Positions 18,107-26,422 of a stretch of 51,121 nucleotides of DNA are shown piece after piece. The notes beneath the pieces were generated by a model. The model saw only the letters and a list, made by a program, of their open reading frames with translations, was not told the DNA's origin and did not search any database. The translations under genes and the position numbers were made by a program. Position 1 is the stretch's first letter. Each line of letters begins with the position of its first letter. This DNA is from Trinickia mobilis (lineage in GTDB: Bacteria > Pseudomonadota > Gammaproteobacteria > Burkholderiales > Burkholderiaceae), in the NCBI RefSeq assembly GCF_017315705.1, contig NZ_JAFLRF010000040.1:5267-56387 (forward strand), given 5' to 3'.

Positions 18107-19030
18107 CTAAGGGATTGCCCGGATGCGCGCGATGCCCAGTTGCGCGAATTCCTCGCCCACGAAGTCGACGCAAGCGCGCACCTTCGCCGACGACGCCAGC
18201 CGCGACGGATACACCGCCCAGATATCGGCGGGCTGCGTCACGTCGGGCAGCACCTGCTTGAGCGCGCCGCTTTCCAAGTGCTCGCGCACGTCCCAGATCG
18301 AACGCAGCACGATGCCGCGCCCGGCGAGCGCCCAGTCGACCGCCACCTCGCCGTGATTCGTCGACAGCGGGCCGGTGACCTTGATCGTCACAGGCTCGCC
18401 GCGCACGGCGAGCCGCCAGACGCCGAGCGATTGATCGCGCTCCTTGATGGCGATGCAGTGATGAGAGGCGAGGTCCGCCAGATGCTTCGGCGTGCCGTGC
18501 CGTTCCAGATAAGCAGGCGCGGCGCACAGCACGCGATGATTCGGCGCAAGATGTTTGGCGATCAGATGCGGGGCGATCTCGTCGCCGATGCGGATGTCGA
18601 GATCGAAGCCTTCGCCGGCCACGTCGATCAGCCGGTCGAACAGATCGAGCCGCACGCGCAGTTGCGGATGACGCTGCGACAGGCGTTCGAGGATCGGCGC
18701 GACGACTTTGCGGCCGAAGCCGAGACTGCTGGAAACGCGCAGCGTGCCGCGCGGCACCTGGCGCGTCGCGGAGACGTCTTCGACGAGCTGGTCGACGTCG
18801 TCGAGAATCTTTTCGGCCCACGCGTAGACGCGCTCGCCCGCCTCGGTGATCGCGACGCGGCGCGTCGAGCGGTGCAGCAAGCGCGTGCCGAGCTGCGCTT
18901 CCAGCATGCCGACGCGCTTGCTGACATACGCGGGCGACACGGCCAGCAACTCCGCCGCCGCGCTGAAGCTCGCGTTGCGCACCACGACGCAGAACACGCG
19001 GACGTCGTCGAGGTTGAGCGATTTATTCAC
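18107..19030 (-). CDS. LysR-family regulator, DmlR-like
   Basis: A 307-residue LysR protein. The winged helix-turn-helix (LDDVRVFCVVVRNASFSAAA...VSKRVGMLE) spans residues 6-65, followed by a periplasmic-binding-like effector domain. It starts with GTG at 19030. It is divergent from the tartrate/D-malate dehydrogenase across 90 bases, the arrangement of dmlR-dmlA in which DmlR activates D-malate use. It also lies just upstream of the ABC operon, in the same direction, but a 248-base gap argues against a shared unit. Confidence 0.88.
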   Translation of the reverse strand: MNKSLNLDDVRVFCVVVRNASFSAAAELLAVSPAYVSKRVGMLEAQLGTRLLHRSTRRVAITEAGERVYAWAEKILDDVDQLVEDVSATRQVPRGTLRVSSSLGFGRKVVAPILERLSQRHPQLRVRLDLFDRLIDVAGEGFDLDIRIGDEIAPHLIAKHLAPNHRVLCAAPAYLERHGTPKHLADLASHHCIAIKERDQSLGVWRLAVRGEPVTIKVTGPLSTNHGEVAVDWALAGRGIVLRSIWDVREHLESGALKQVLPDVTQPADIWAVYPSRLASSAKVRACVDFVGEEFAQLGIARIRAIP

Positions 19031-19120
19031 GATTCGTGCAGAGTGGCTTAACCGAAAGCACGATTTTAGGCGAAACAAAAGGGAATAGAATCGCTCGCAT
19101 TCCCTGGAGGAGGACTCGAC

Positions 19121-20212
19121 ATGCCCCAAAAAACTTATCGGATCGCCGTGATTCCCGGCGACGGGATCGGCGTCGAAGTGATGCCCGAAGCGCTGCGCGC
19201 GCTCGACGCGGTGAGCAAGCGCTTCGCTATCGGCTTCGACTTCCAGCACATCGAATGGGCGAGCTGCGACTACTACCTGAAGCACCGCAAGATGATGCCG
19301 GACGACTGGAAAGCGCAGTTGAAGGGCGCCGACGCGATCCTGTTCGGCGCGGTCGGCTGGCCGGCCAGCGTGCCCGACCACATCTCGCTGTGGGGGTCGC
19401 TGCTCAAATTCCGCCGCGAGTTCGATCAGTACATCAACCTGCGTCCGGCGCGCCTCTTCGAGGGCGTGCCCTGCCCGCTCGCGAACCGCAAAGCGGGCGA
19501 CATCGATTTCATGATCGTGCGCGAGAACACCGAGGGCGAGTATTCGCCGGTGGGCGGCGTGATGTACGAAGGCACCGAGCGCGAAGTGGTGATGCAGCAA
19601 TCGATCTTCTCGCGCTTCGGCACCGAGCGCGTGCTGAAGTTCGCGTTCGATCTCGCGCAGCGCCGCGAAAAGAAGATCACGGTCGCGACGAAGAGCAACG
19701 GCATCGCGATCAGCATGCCGTGGTGGGACGCGCGCGCGGCGGAAGTGGCCGCGCAGTATCCCGACGTCGCGTGGGACAAGCAGCACATCGATATCCTCTG
19801 CGCGCGCTTCGTGATGAACCCCGAGCGCTTCGACGTGGTGGTCGCGTCGAACCTGTTCGGCGACATCCTTTCCGATCTGGGGCCGGCATGTACCGGCACG
19901 ATCGGTTTGGCGCCGTCGGGCAACCTGAATCCGGAGCGCAAGTTTCCGTCGCTGTTCGAGCCCGTGCATGGGTCCGCGCCCGATATCGCGGGGAAGAACA
20001 TCGCGAATCCGGTGGCGATGATCTGGTCGGCGGCGATGATGGTCGATTTTCTCGGCGGCAACGTCGCCGGGCCGGAGCGCGCCGCGCACGATGCGATCGT
20101 CGCAGCGATCGAGGACGTGCTCAAGCAAGGCCCGCATACCGGGGATCTCGGCGGGAAGGCGAGCACGACGGAGGTGGGGCAGGCGATCAGCGAGCGGTTG
20201 CAAAACGCGTAG
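19121..20212 (+). CDS. ttuC: Tartrate dehydrogenase / D-malate dehydrogenase (decarboxylating)
   Basis: A 363-residue member of the isocitrate/isopropylmalate dehydrogenase family. It has IPGDGIGVEVMPEA at the N-terminus, the substrate Arg region LRPARLFEG, IVRENTEGEYS, the catalytic Lys in TKSNGI and the metal Asp region LFGDILSDLG. The pattern matches TtuC/DmlA rather than LeuB. It oxidises D-malate or tartrate with NAD, giving pyruvate or oxaloglycolate. It starts at ATG 19121 after a strong GGAGGAGG. Regulation by the divergent LysR is likely. Confidence 0.9.
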   Translation: MPQKTYRIAVIPGDGIGVEVMPEALRALDAVSKRFAIGFDFQHIEWASCDYYLKHRKMMPDDWKAQLKGADAILFGAVGWPASVPDHISLWGSLLKFRREFDQYINLRPARLFEGVPCPLANRKAGDIDFMIVRENTEGEYSPVGGVMYEGTEREVVMQQSIFSRFGTERVLKFAFDLAQRREKKITVATKSNGIAISMPWWDARAAEVAAQYPDVAWDKQHIDILCARFVMNPERFDVVVASNLFGDILSDLGPACTGTIGLAPSGNLNPERKFPSLFEPVHGSAPDIAGKNIANPVAMIWSAAMMVDFLGGNVAGPERAAHDAIVAAIEDVLKQGPHTGDLGGKASTTEVGQAISERLQNA

Positions 20213-20300
20213 CGGGGTTGGCAACCGGGTTGAGCGGGGTCACTCTACGACAAAAAACCGCGCTGCCTCCCGGCGCGCCTCCCTATGGAGACCGCCGCCG

Positions 20301-20742
20301 ATGAATTCCGTGTTGTTGCGCAACGGCGCCCTGCTCGACCCGACCCAGCCCGAGCTGCTGTCCGGCCACGACGTGCTGATCGAAGGCAAGGTCGTGCGCG
20401 AGGAGTTGCAGATGGGCGCCGACCAGATCAAGATCATGGCCTCAGGCGGCGTCTCCTCGCCGACCGATCCGATCGGCGCATGGGGCTACTCGGAAGACGA
20501 GATCCGCGCGATCGTCGAGGAAACGCGCGCACGCAACACCTACGTGCTCGCGCACGCCTACACCGCCGAATCGATCGCACGCGCAGTGCGCTGCGGCGTG
20601 CGGTGCGGAGGCGATCGCCGACGTGCTCGTCGTCGACGGCAATCCGCTCAAGTCGGTCCACTGCCTGCTCGGCCAGGGCGGCCACATTCCGCTCGTGATG
20701 AAGGACGGCCACATTCACTTCAACGAGCTGGAAACCGCTTGA
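20301..20742 (+). pseudogene. Amidohydrolase (Xaa-Pro dipeptidase/imidazolonepropionase-like) pseudogene
   Basis: Three pieces of a metal-dependent amidohydrolase are seen. The start MNSVLLRNGALLDPTQPELL and following strand covers about 30 residues. A middle block has MGADQIKIMASGGVSSP and AHAYTAESIARAVRCGV. The end, in another frame, has ADVLVVDGNPLKSV and VMKDGHIHFNE. The metal-binding HxH region, some 150 residues, and a second internal block of about 100 residues are missing. A frame change occurs at about 20605. It cannot give an active enzyme. Confidence 0.8.
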
Positions 20743-20877
20743 AAGCGCACTTCAGCGCAGGCGCGCTGCTATAGTTTCAACCTGTTCGGCATGCAGTCCC
20801 AATGAAAGCGCACCGCTGCGCTGGCCGCCCGTTTCACGGCAACCGTGCCACGGGCTCACCCTTTCGTGCCACACACC

Positions 20878-22065
20878 ATGCTTAGCCCTGTCGGCCTGAT
20901 TGCCATCGCGATCCTCTCCTGCGTGATCAGCATGGCGGTCTTCGGTTCACTGCTGAAAGCCGGCATCCCAGGGCTGGCCCGCTGGTTTTCCGCTTACGGG
21001 CTCGTCACCATCGCGCTCGTCGTTCTCGAATTGCGCGGCCACGAGCCGGAGAGTTTTGCCGTCATCGGTGCAAGCACGTTGCTCGTGATCGGTGCGATGC
21101 TGATGCTGCAAGGCTGCCGCCAGTTCTTCGGCCGGGAGCCTGCGCACTGGCCGGAATCGGCCGGGGTTTGCGCGCTGCTCGTCGGCCTCGTCTATTGGAC
21201 CTTCGCGGCGCCGAACCTCAGCGCGCGCGTGACCATGATGTCGCTGTATTTCGCGTACGCGCGCTTTGCGATCGCCTGGATGGCTTATCGGTTCCGGCCG
21301 CTGCATCGCCCCAAATACGGCTACCTGTTCGTCGCCATTACCGCGCTGGCGGGCGCGATCTTTCACCTGGCCCGCGGGCTCGTGTCCGTCTTCGGGCTGA
21401 CGCATCAATCGGTGTTTCTCGAACCCTCGCCGTTGAACATCGCGTTCCTCGCGCTCGGCATCCTGACGTTGCCGTTCCTGTCGATCGGCATGGTCATGCT
21501 CGCTCACGACCGCCTCGCCGAGCGCATGGAGCGCCTCGCGACCATCGACGAGCTGACCGGCGCGCTCGTGCGCCGCGCCTTCATCGCGCGTGTCGAAACG
21601 CTGCTCGCGGCGGCACGCGCGGCGAAACGGAAGTTGTCGATCGCGATTCTCGACATCGACCACTTCAAGGCCGTCAACGACCAGCACGGGCACGCGGTCG
21701 GCGACCAGACCCTCGCGCACTTCGTCTCCGTGTTGTCGCAAGGCCTGCGGCGCACCGACTTCATCGGACGACTCGGCGGCGAGGAGTTCGCGGTGCTGTT
21801 CGTGTCGACCGGCAAGGCCGAAGCGGCCAAGCTCGTCGACCACTTGCGATCCGCCGTTGCGGCATCCCCGACGCCCGCCGGCTGCGGCGCCATCGCGTGC
21901 TCGTTCAGCGCGGGCGTGGACGAGTTCGGCGACGGCGACACCATGACGGCCGTCATGGCCAGGGCCGACGCCGCGCTTTACGCGGCCAAGGCCATGGGCA
22001 GGAATTGCGTGGTGGTGGCGCCGTCGCCCGAGGGACTGAGCGTAGAGTGTGTGGGGGCAGACTGA
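20878..22065 (+). CDS. Membrane-bound GGDEF diguanylate cyclase
   Basis: A 395-residue protein. The N-terminal 215 residues hold about six hydrophobic membrane segments (a MASE-like sensor). The C-terminal GGDEF domain has the active-site GGEEF at 300-304 and an intact inhibitory I-site RRTD at 291-294, exactly five residues before it. It should make cyclic di-GMP under product feedback. ATG at 20878 (MLSPVGLIAI) fits a membrane start. Its TGA overlaps the next ATG (TGATG), so it is translationally coupled to a DOPA-dioxygenase-like gene. Confidence 0.9.
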   Translation: MLSPVGLIAIAILSCVISMAVFGSLLKAGIPGLARWFSAYGLVTIALVVLELRGHEPESFAVIGASTLLVIGAMLMLQGCRQFFGREPAHWPESAGVCALLVGLVYWTFAAPNLSARVTMMSLYFAYARFAIAWMAYRFRPLHRPKYGYLFVAITALAGAIFHLARGLVSVFGLTHQSVFLEPSPLNIAFLALGILTLPFLSIGMVMLAHDRLAERMERLATIDELTGALVRRAFIARVETLLAAARAAKRKLSIAILDIDHFKAVNDQHGHAVGDQTLAHFVSVLSQGLRRTDFIGRLGGEEFAVLFVSTGKAEAAKLVDHLRSAVAASPTPAGCGAIACSFSAGVDEFGDGDTMTAVMARADAALYAAKAMGRNCVVVAPSPEGLSVECVGAD

Positions 22066-22448
22066 TGAACTTCGACGAGCTTCGGGAACCGGCTATGACT
22101 TACCTCGACACCACTGAAATCGCGGACTGGCACGCGCATGTGTACTTCGATGCCGCGAGCCGCGACGCCGCCTGGACGTTTCGCGAGGCGATCGAAACGC
22201 GCTTCGGCGGCGTGCTGAAACTGGGCCGCTTTCATGAGCGCCTGGTGGGACCGCATCCGCAATGGTCGTATCAGCTTGCGTTCGACAACGCGCACTTCGC
22301 CGCGATCTTCGCGTGGCTCTCGCTCAATCACGGCGAGCTCGACGTGTTCGTTCATCCCAACACGGGTGATTCGTTGCGCGATCATCGAGATTCGGCTGCG
22401 TGGATCGGCCGCTCGCATGTGCTGGTGTTGTCGGCATTGGGCGGCTAG
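22065..22448 (+). CDS. DOPA 4,5-dioxygenase family protein
   Basis: A 127-residue protein of the DOPA_dioxygen family. Conserved histidines are seen in DWHAHVYFD, HERLVGPHPQWSYQL and LNHGELDVFVHPNTGD, which would bind iron and substrate. Fungal and plant relatives cleave L-DOPA by extradiol 4,5-fission, and bacterial members act on catechols. The ATG at 22065 overlaps the stop of the GGDEF gene; an alternative start is ATG 22095 (MTYLDTTEI). An AAHS aromatic-acid transporter follows, consistent with work on an aromatic compound. Confidence 0.85.
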   Translation: MNFDELREPAMTYLDTTEIADWHAHVYFDAASRDAAWTFREAIETRFGGVLKLGRFHERLVGPHPQWSYQLAFDNAHFAAIFAWLSLNHGELDVFVHPNTGDSLRDHRDSAAWIGRSHVLVLSALGG

Positions 22449-22500
22449 CTGGAACCAGCCTTCAATCGCTTCTATTCGCCGGCACGCAGAGGAGACACCG

Positions 22501-23859
22501 ATGAGCCGCGATTCCGCCGTCAACGTACAAGCCTTCGTCAACGAGCATCCGTTCTCCGGATTTCAGTGGCTCATCTTCGCCATGTGCGCGGTGGTGGTCC
22601 TGCTCGACGGTTTCGACACCGCGGCGATCGGCTTCATCGCGCCCTCGCTCATCACCGAATGGGGGATCGGCAAGCCCGCGCTCGCGCCGGTGTTGAGCGC
22701 CGCGCTGTTCGGCCTCGCGTGCGGCGCGTTGATCTCCGGGCCGCTCTCGGACCGGCTCGGCCGGCGCTCGCTCTTGACCGGCTCCGTCCTGCTCTTCGGG
22801 CTCGCGTGTCTTGCATCCGCATTTTCATCGAGCATCGGGCAGCTGACGGCGCTGCGCTTCGTCACCGGCGTCGGCCTCGGCGCCGCGATGCCGAACGCGG
22901 TGACGATGATGGGCGAGTTCTGCCCGGACCGCCGGCGCGCGACGATGGTCAACCTGATGTTCTGCGGCTTTCCGCTCGGCGCCGCGTTCGGCGGCTTCTT
23001 CGCGGCGTGGCTGATTCCGCATTTCGGCTGGCGCAGCGTGCTGCTCATCGGCGGCGCCACGCCAATCGTGCTGGCGATCGTGCTGTTCTTGAAGATGCCG
23101 GAATCGGTGCGCTACATGGTCGCCAGCCAGCACCCCGCCGAGCGCATTCGCGCCGCGCTCGCGCGCATCTCCGGCGACGCGGCACAGGCCGTCTCGTTCG
23201 TCATGACCGAGACCGCGCCGCAAACCGGCGGCAAGGGTGCGGGCGTGGTGCTGTCGCGCGCGTACGTCGTCGGCTCGGTGATGCTGTGGATCGCGTACTT
23301 CATGGGCCTCGTGATCTTCTACGCGTCGATCAACTGGATGCCGATCCTGCTGAAAGAAGTGGGCCTGAGCCCGCAGCGCGCGACGCTGATCTCGGCGCTC
23401 TTTCCTTTGGGCGGCGTGGGCGCCGTCGTGAGCGGCGTGCTGATGGACCGCTTCAACGCGAACCGGATCATCGCGGCGTGCTACGCGCTGACCGCCGTCA
23501 GCGTCTATTTCATCGGGCAGGCGGTGGGCAATATCGGCGCGCTCATGTTCGTGGTGTTCGTCGCGGGGGTGCTGATGAATACGGCGCAATCGTCGCTGCC
23601 CGCGCTCGCCGCCGCCTTCTACCCGACCCAAGGGCGCGGCACCGGCGTCGCCTGGATGCTCGGCGTCGGCCGCTTCGGCGGGATTGCGGGGTCGTTTCTT
23701 GTCGCGGAACTCACGCGGCGGCACTTCACGTTCGCGGGCATCTTTGCGACGGTCGCCGTGGCGGGTGCGATCGCGTGCGTGGCGCTGCTGATCAAGCAGA
23801 TGGCGCGGCCTGAGGCGGCAGGAGCGCCGGCGCTCAAGGCAGATTCGTTCGGACACTGA
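22501..23859 (+). CDS. MFS transporter, aromatic acid:H+ symporter (AAHS) family
   Basis: A 452-residue 12-helix carrier. The LLDGFDTAAIGFIAPSL motif in helix 1 and DRLGRR in the 2-3 loop are hallmarks of AAHS permeases such as PcaK and BenK. The 8-9 loop has LMDRFNANR. ATG at 22501 follows GAGGAGACACCG, 52 bases after the DOPA-dioxygenase-like gene. It is a close paralogue of the transporter at 43996-45357. It likely imports an aromatic acid. Confidence 0.92.
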   Translation: MSRDSAVNVQAFVNEHPFSGFQWLIFAMCAVVVLLDGFDTAAIGFIAPSLITEWGIGKPALAPVLSAALFGLACGALISGPLSDRLGRRSLLTGSVLLFGLACLASAFSSSIGQLTALRFVTGVGLGAAMPNAVTMMGEFCPDRRRATMVNLMFCGFPLGAAFGGFFAAWLIPHFGWRSVLLIGGATPIVLAIVLFLKMPESVRYMVASQHPAERIRAALARISGDAAQAVSFVMTETAPQTGGKGAGVVLSRAYVVGSVMLWIAYFMGLVIFYASINWMPILLKEVGLSPQRATLISALFPLGGVGAVVSGVLMDRFNANRIIAACYALTAVSVYFIGQAVGNIGALMFVVFVAGVLMNTAQSSLPALAAAFYPTQGRGTGVAWMLGVGRFGGIAGSFLVAELTRRHFTFAGIFATVAVAGAIACVALLIKQMARPEAAGAPALKADSFGH

Positions 23860-23960
23860 GCGCCGGCGAATCGCTGCGGCCATCCACGCCCGGCGTGGCT
23901 CAAAACGTGGCGCCACCGCTCCGCATGGAACATGCCTTGCACGGGACCCGACAAAAAAAA

Positions 23961-23984
23961 GCCCTGTTCCGCGGGGAACAGGGC
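23961..23984 (-). terminator. Intrinsic terminator, best for minus-strand transcripts
   Basis: Perfect ten-base stem GCCCTGTTCC / GGAACAGGGC with loop GCGG. It is preceded by eight A on the plus strand, which read as a U-tract for transcripts coming from the right (DUF3562 gene side). It may also stop the plus-strand transporter transcript. Confidence 0.7.
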
Positions 23985-24140
23985 TCGTGTGGATGAGCAA
24001 TATCGAGCAGGCGCGTAGATGCTTGCCGACTTTTTCTCATCACAGGTGCAGCTCTTATTTGCATGGACTGCCTGCTGCTTCAATTGGCCCGCGCCTACTC
24101 CTCGTTGCTAACCCCTATTGCATTTCAAATCGTGCCGCCT

Positions 24141-24173
24141 TCGCTGCTTGTTGCTGCTTGTTGCTGCTTGTTG
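24141..24173. repeat. Tandem 10-base repeat (3 copies)
   Basis: Three consecutive copies of TTGCTGCTTG (the first with one mismatch) followed by TTG. Confidence 0.75.
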
Positions 24174-24434
24174 CCGATACCGCCCGACCTCCGACTGCGC
24201 GGTGCTGCTCCTGCGTGCACTTCAAATACCGTTGCTTCGATAACATCCTGCGCCGACTACAGCTGCTTGAACCGCTATCACTGGTACGGCTAAAACCAAC
24301 GCGGGGGGAAGACCGCGCCGATGGACTCAACAACTCGCTCCATGGAAACCAGTGTAGAGGGTGAAGCCCCAAAGCGATTGGGCGATTCGAGGGCGATTTA
24401 CATAGCAGTTTGCCGAATTGCCGCTGCATGTCGC

Positions 24435-24629
24435 TCAATGCCGCTGCAGCCGTTCGCGGACGCGTTTTGCAGCCAGCAGCGGGAGGTAGTCGAAGATGTT
24501 TGCGCTGCGGCGATACTCGTCGAGCGTTTCCGCGTACAGATTGGAGACGGTCTCTTCGTCGGTATGCGTCGACTCGGCAATCTCTCTCACGATGTCGTGA
24601 GGGTCGGGGGTTTTAATCGCGGGCTTCAT
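24435..24629 (-). CDS. DUF3562 small protein
   Basis: A 64-residue acidic-to-basic protein whose core (IVREIAESTHTDEETV then NLYAETLDEY and LLAAKRVRERL) matches DUF3562, a Burkholderiaceae small-protein family of unknown function with a predicted helical, DNA-binding-like shape. ATG at 24629 follows GGGAGGCACC. The leader contains four G5 tracts. A paralogue lies at 49057-49254. Confidence 0.8.
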   Translation of the reverse strand: MKPAIKTPDPHDIVREIAESTHTDEETVSNLYAETLDEYRRSANIFDYLPLLAAKRVRERLQRH

Positions 24630-24641
24630 GGTGCCTCCCGT

Positions 24642-24670
24642 CCCCCAATCCCCCAATCCCCCAATCCCCC
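24642..24670 (-). repeat. Four G5 tracts with 3-base spacers (G-quadruplex-type) in the DUF3562 leader
   Basis: On the minus strand the unit GGGGGATT occurs in four perfect copies (final copy without ATT). It lies 13-41 bases upstream of the DUF3562 start codon and just 5' of its ribosome site. Four five-base G tracts with three-base loops are an ideal intramolecular G-quadruplex. Folding is inferred, not shown. Confidence 0.8.
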
Positions 24671-24696
24671 AAGGGGACTTCCTGCGGGGCGGGGGA

Positions 24697-24728
24697 CTTC
24701 CTTGGGGCGCCGGGCCGCCCCAAGGAAG
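24697..24728. repeat. GC-rich palindromic element (REP-like)
   Basis: Thirteen-base perfect stem CTTCCTTGGGGCG / CGCCCCAAGGAAG around CCGGGC, followed at 24735-24749 by a second small palindrome GCCCCCTCGGGGGGC. Such CCTTGGGG-type palindromes recur between genes in Burkholderiales, as I recall. Copies elsewhere in this window were not seen. Confidence 0.6.
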
Positions 24729-24835
24729 GCATCCGCCCCCTCGGGGGGCAGCGAACGTGTCGATCCGGAGTAGCGCTTTAGCGCGTACTCCGGTCCCATG
24801 CAAAGCAAGTGAGCGTGGGGCTGGTAGTTCATGAT

Positions 24836-24866
24836 GCCTCCGGTCAGCCTATCGATAACCGGAGGC
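24836..24866. repeat. Inverted repeat, 9-base stem
   Basis: GCCTCCGGT and ACCGGAGGC flank a 13-base loop containing ATCGAT. It lies between the phosphatase terminator region and the DUF3562 leader. It may be an attenuating hairpin or part of the palindromic element cluster. Confidence 0.5.
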
Positions 24867-24883
24867 GAGCATCGAACGTTCCC

Positions 24884-24917
24884 GGGCAGCGCCAGGCCCG
24901 GGGGCGTGGCGCTGCCC
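24884..24917 (-). terminator. Hairpin downstream of the arsenate-reductase-like gene
   Basis: Eleven-base stem GGGCAGCGCCA / TGGCGCTGCCC with a 12-base loop, starting 14 bases after the stop of the minus-strand phosphatase gene. No U-tract follows, so termination is likely but not certain. Confidence 0.45.
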
Positions 24918-24931
24918 CGCACGCCCGGCGC

Positions 24932-25438
24932 CTACACTTGCAGTAGCGCTTCGCCCTCGGGAACGACGCGGCTCGGAACCTGACGCGGCGCGTGCAATGT
25001 GCACTGCGGCAACGCAATCAGCACGCTGATGCGCCGTAGAATCTGCCAGAAGACGCTCTCGAACGAGCGCGCTCTCTCGCGCTGGCTCATGCCGTCTGCG
25101 AGCGGGTCCGCGAAGCTCCACTCGTAGAACTCGGGCTCACCGGGAAAGCGCGGCGCGTGATATTCGGCAACGGAACTGTCCAGGGCGATGACGAGGTCCA
25201 TCCTGGGCGCCCATTCGCCCGTAAACTCCAGCCAGCTCTTGGGACCGAGCCGCTCCAGGTCGGAAATGCCGGGCCGCAACTGCTTGATCGCCAGCGGATG
25301 CACGCGTGCGGCCGGATCAGACCCCGCGCTGAACGCCTCGAATCGGCCGCCAGCCAGCTCGCGCAGCAAGGCCTCGGCCATGATGCTGCGTGCCGCGTTC
25401 TCTCTGCAGAGAAACAGCACATTATGTTTCTTGGTCAC
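24932..25438 (-). CDS. Low-molecular-weight phosphotyrosine phosphatase / thioredoxin-type arsenate reductase family
   Basis: A 168-residue protein with the P-loop CRENAARS (C-x5-R) near the N-terminus and the acid DP motif FADPLADG. These are the hallmarks of LMW-PTPase folds, including arsenate reductase ArsC. The family either dephosphorylates tyrosine residues or reduces arsenate to arsenite. The GTG at 25438 begins VTKKHNVLFLC. No arsR, arsB or acr3 gene accompanies it, so the arsenic role is unproven. The C-terminus is somewhat longer than in typical ArsC. Confidence 0.8.
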   Translation of the reverse strand: MTKKHNVLFLCRENAARSIMAEALLRELAGGRFEAFSAGSDPAARVHPLAIKQLRPGISDLERLGPKSWLEFTGEWAPRMDLVIALDSSVAEYHAPRFPGEPEFYEWSFADPLADGMSQRERARSFESVFWQILRRISVLIALPQCTLHAPRQVPSRVVPEGEALLQV

Positions 25439-25705
25439 TGCTTCGCCCCGTCGTACCTATTTTTGTACATGTCATCTTGCCGAGCCAGTTTTGCAAGCCC
25501 GTGACAGTGTTACAAGCATGGCGTCGAGTGCCAACGCTCGCAAACACCTAATCAGCCCCCCCCTTCTCATGCCGAGGCGCGGATTCTACGCGAGCGCGGA
25601 ATCGTCAGACGGAATCGCCGTGTGGCCCGAAGTTTGACCTCCCTTGGGGACAAGCGGAAAACGCTGCGTCCACCGGCCGCCAAAAGTGCCGCCTCTAAAA
25701 TCGTA

Positions 25706-25724
25706 TATACTGTTTTTACTGTTT
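25706..25724 (+). promoter_or_regulatory. -10-like box and direct repeat upstream of the Lys/Ala-rich gene
   Basis: TATACT at 25706-25711 resembles a -10 box. TACTGTTT occurs twice (25708-25715 and 25717-25724) with a nine-base period, overlapping it. The arrangement suits an operator, perhaps for autoregulation by the next gene. Confidence 0.45.
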
Positions 25725-25737
25725 CCAAGGAATCGAC

Positions 25738-26181
25738 ATGAACACACCCGTCCTCAAAGAGCCCACCAAAAAGAAGTTCCACTTCCCCAAGAGCGCCGAG
25801 CAACCCGCAGCCGAAGCCAAAGCCGACAAGCAGCCGGCCAAGGCACGCAAGACAGCGGCGCCGAAGAAAGCCGCTGCAAAGACGGCTGAAGCACGCAAGG
25901 CCAAGAAGGCGGATGCCGCTGCGGCACCGGCCGCAACCGAAGAGAAAGCGCGCCGCGCCAAGAAAGAGAAGGTCGTGCGCGACAGCTTCACGATGCCCAA
26001 GTCGGACTACGCAAAGATCGAAGAACTCAAGAAGCGCTGCGTCGCGGCAGGCATTTCGGTGAAGAAGAGCGAGTTGCTGCGCGCGGGGCTGCAGATGCTC
26101 GCGTTTGCGCCGGATAAGCGTCTGGTGGCGGCAGTCTCCGCCTTGGAACCGGTGAAGACCGGCCGCCCCGCGAAGTCGTAA
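25738..26181 (+). CDS. Lys/Ala-rich protein with C-terminal ribbon-helix-helix-like domain
   Basis: A 147-residue protein. Residues 10-75 are a disordered, histone-H1-like tail of Ala, Lys and Glu. Residues 80-147 form a compact domain (RDSFTMPKSDYAKIEELK, then VKKSELLRAGLQML) that resembles ribbon-helix-helix DNA-binding proteins of Burkholderia. It may bind DNA non-specifically through the tail and specifically through the end domain. ATG at 25738 follows AAGGAATCGAC. It stands alone. The function is unknown. Confidence 0.75.
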   Translation: MNTPVLKEPTKKKFHFPKSAEQPAAEAKADKQPAKARKTAAPKKAAAKTAEARKAKKADAAAAPAATEEKARRAKKEKVVRDSFTMPKSDYAKIEELKKRCVAAGISVKKSELLRAGLQMLAFAPDKRLVAAVSALEPVKTGRPAKS

Positions 26182-26242
26182 TTCACGACAGGGGTGCGCC
26201 GTTTTTGTGCGCGCCCTGCCAATGGAGGACACCATCAGTTTC

Positions 26243-26272
26243 GGTTAACCGCCGCCTGAAGTTTTGGTTAAC
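26243..26272. repeat. Paired GGTTAAC motifs
   Basis: Palindrome GGTTAACC at 26243-26250 and GGTTAAC at 26266-26272, 23 bases apart (about two helix turns), in the 240-base gap before the DUF429-like fragment. Possibly an operator. Confidence 0.35.
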
Positions 26273-26422
26273 TTTGCAAAAACACCAACAAATCAACGTA
26301 AAATCAATAACTTGTGGTTCTGACCTATCGGACTCAAGCCTTAGCCCGGCGGGGCCGCAGTTGAAAGCCCCGATTCCACAAGGGATGGTTGACCAGACAG
26401 CGGTCATCAGAAACAGCGAGAT

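Larger units (their letters stand above)
23860..24434. other. Long non-coding stretch with a hairpin terminator and a short tandem repeat
   Basis: About 575 bases without a believable gene. It contains the terminator at 23961-23984 and a 10-base tandem repeat at 24141-24173. The 24.0-24.4 kb part is unlike known RNA genes I can recall, and no tRNA or tmRNA shape was found. Confidence 0.4.

Noticed and set aside
24141-24173. Direct repeats considered as a CRISPR array
   Set aside because: Ten-base unit with no spacers and no cas genes nearby; a simple tandem repeat.
24000-24400. Possible structured RNA (tmRNA, 6S or RNase P)
   Set aside because: No tRNA-like end, tag peptide or conserved core could be found by eye; left as unexplained DNA.
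24932-25438. Arsenic resistance operon
   Set aside because: Only one ArsC/LMW-PTPase-like gene is present; no arsR, arsB, acr3 or arsH nearby.
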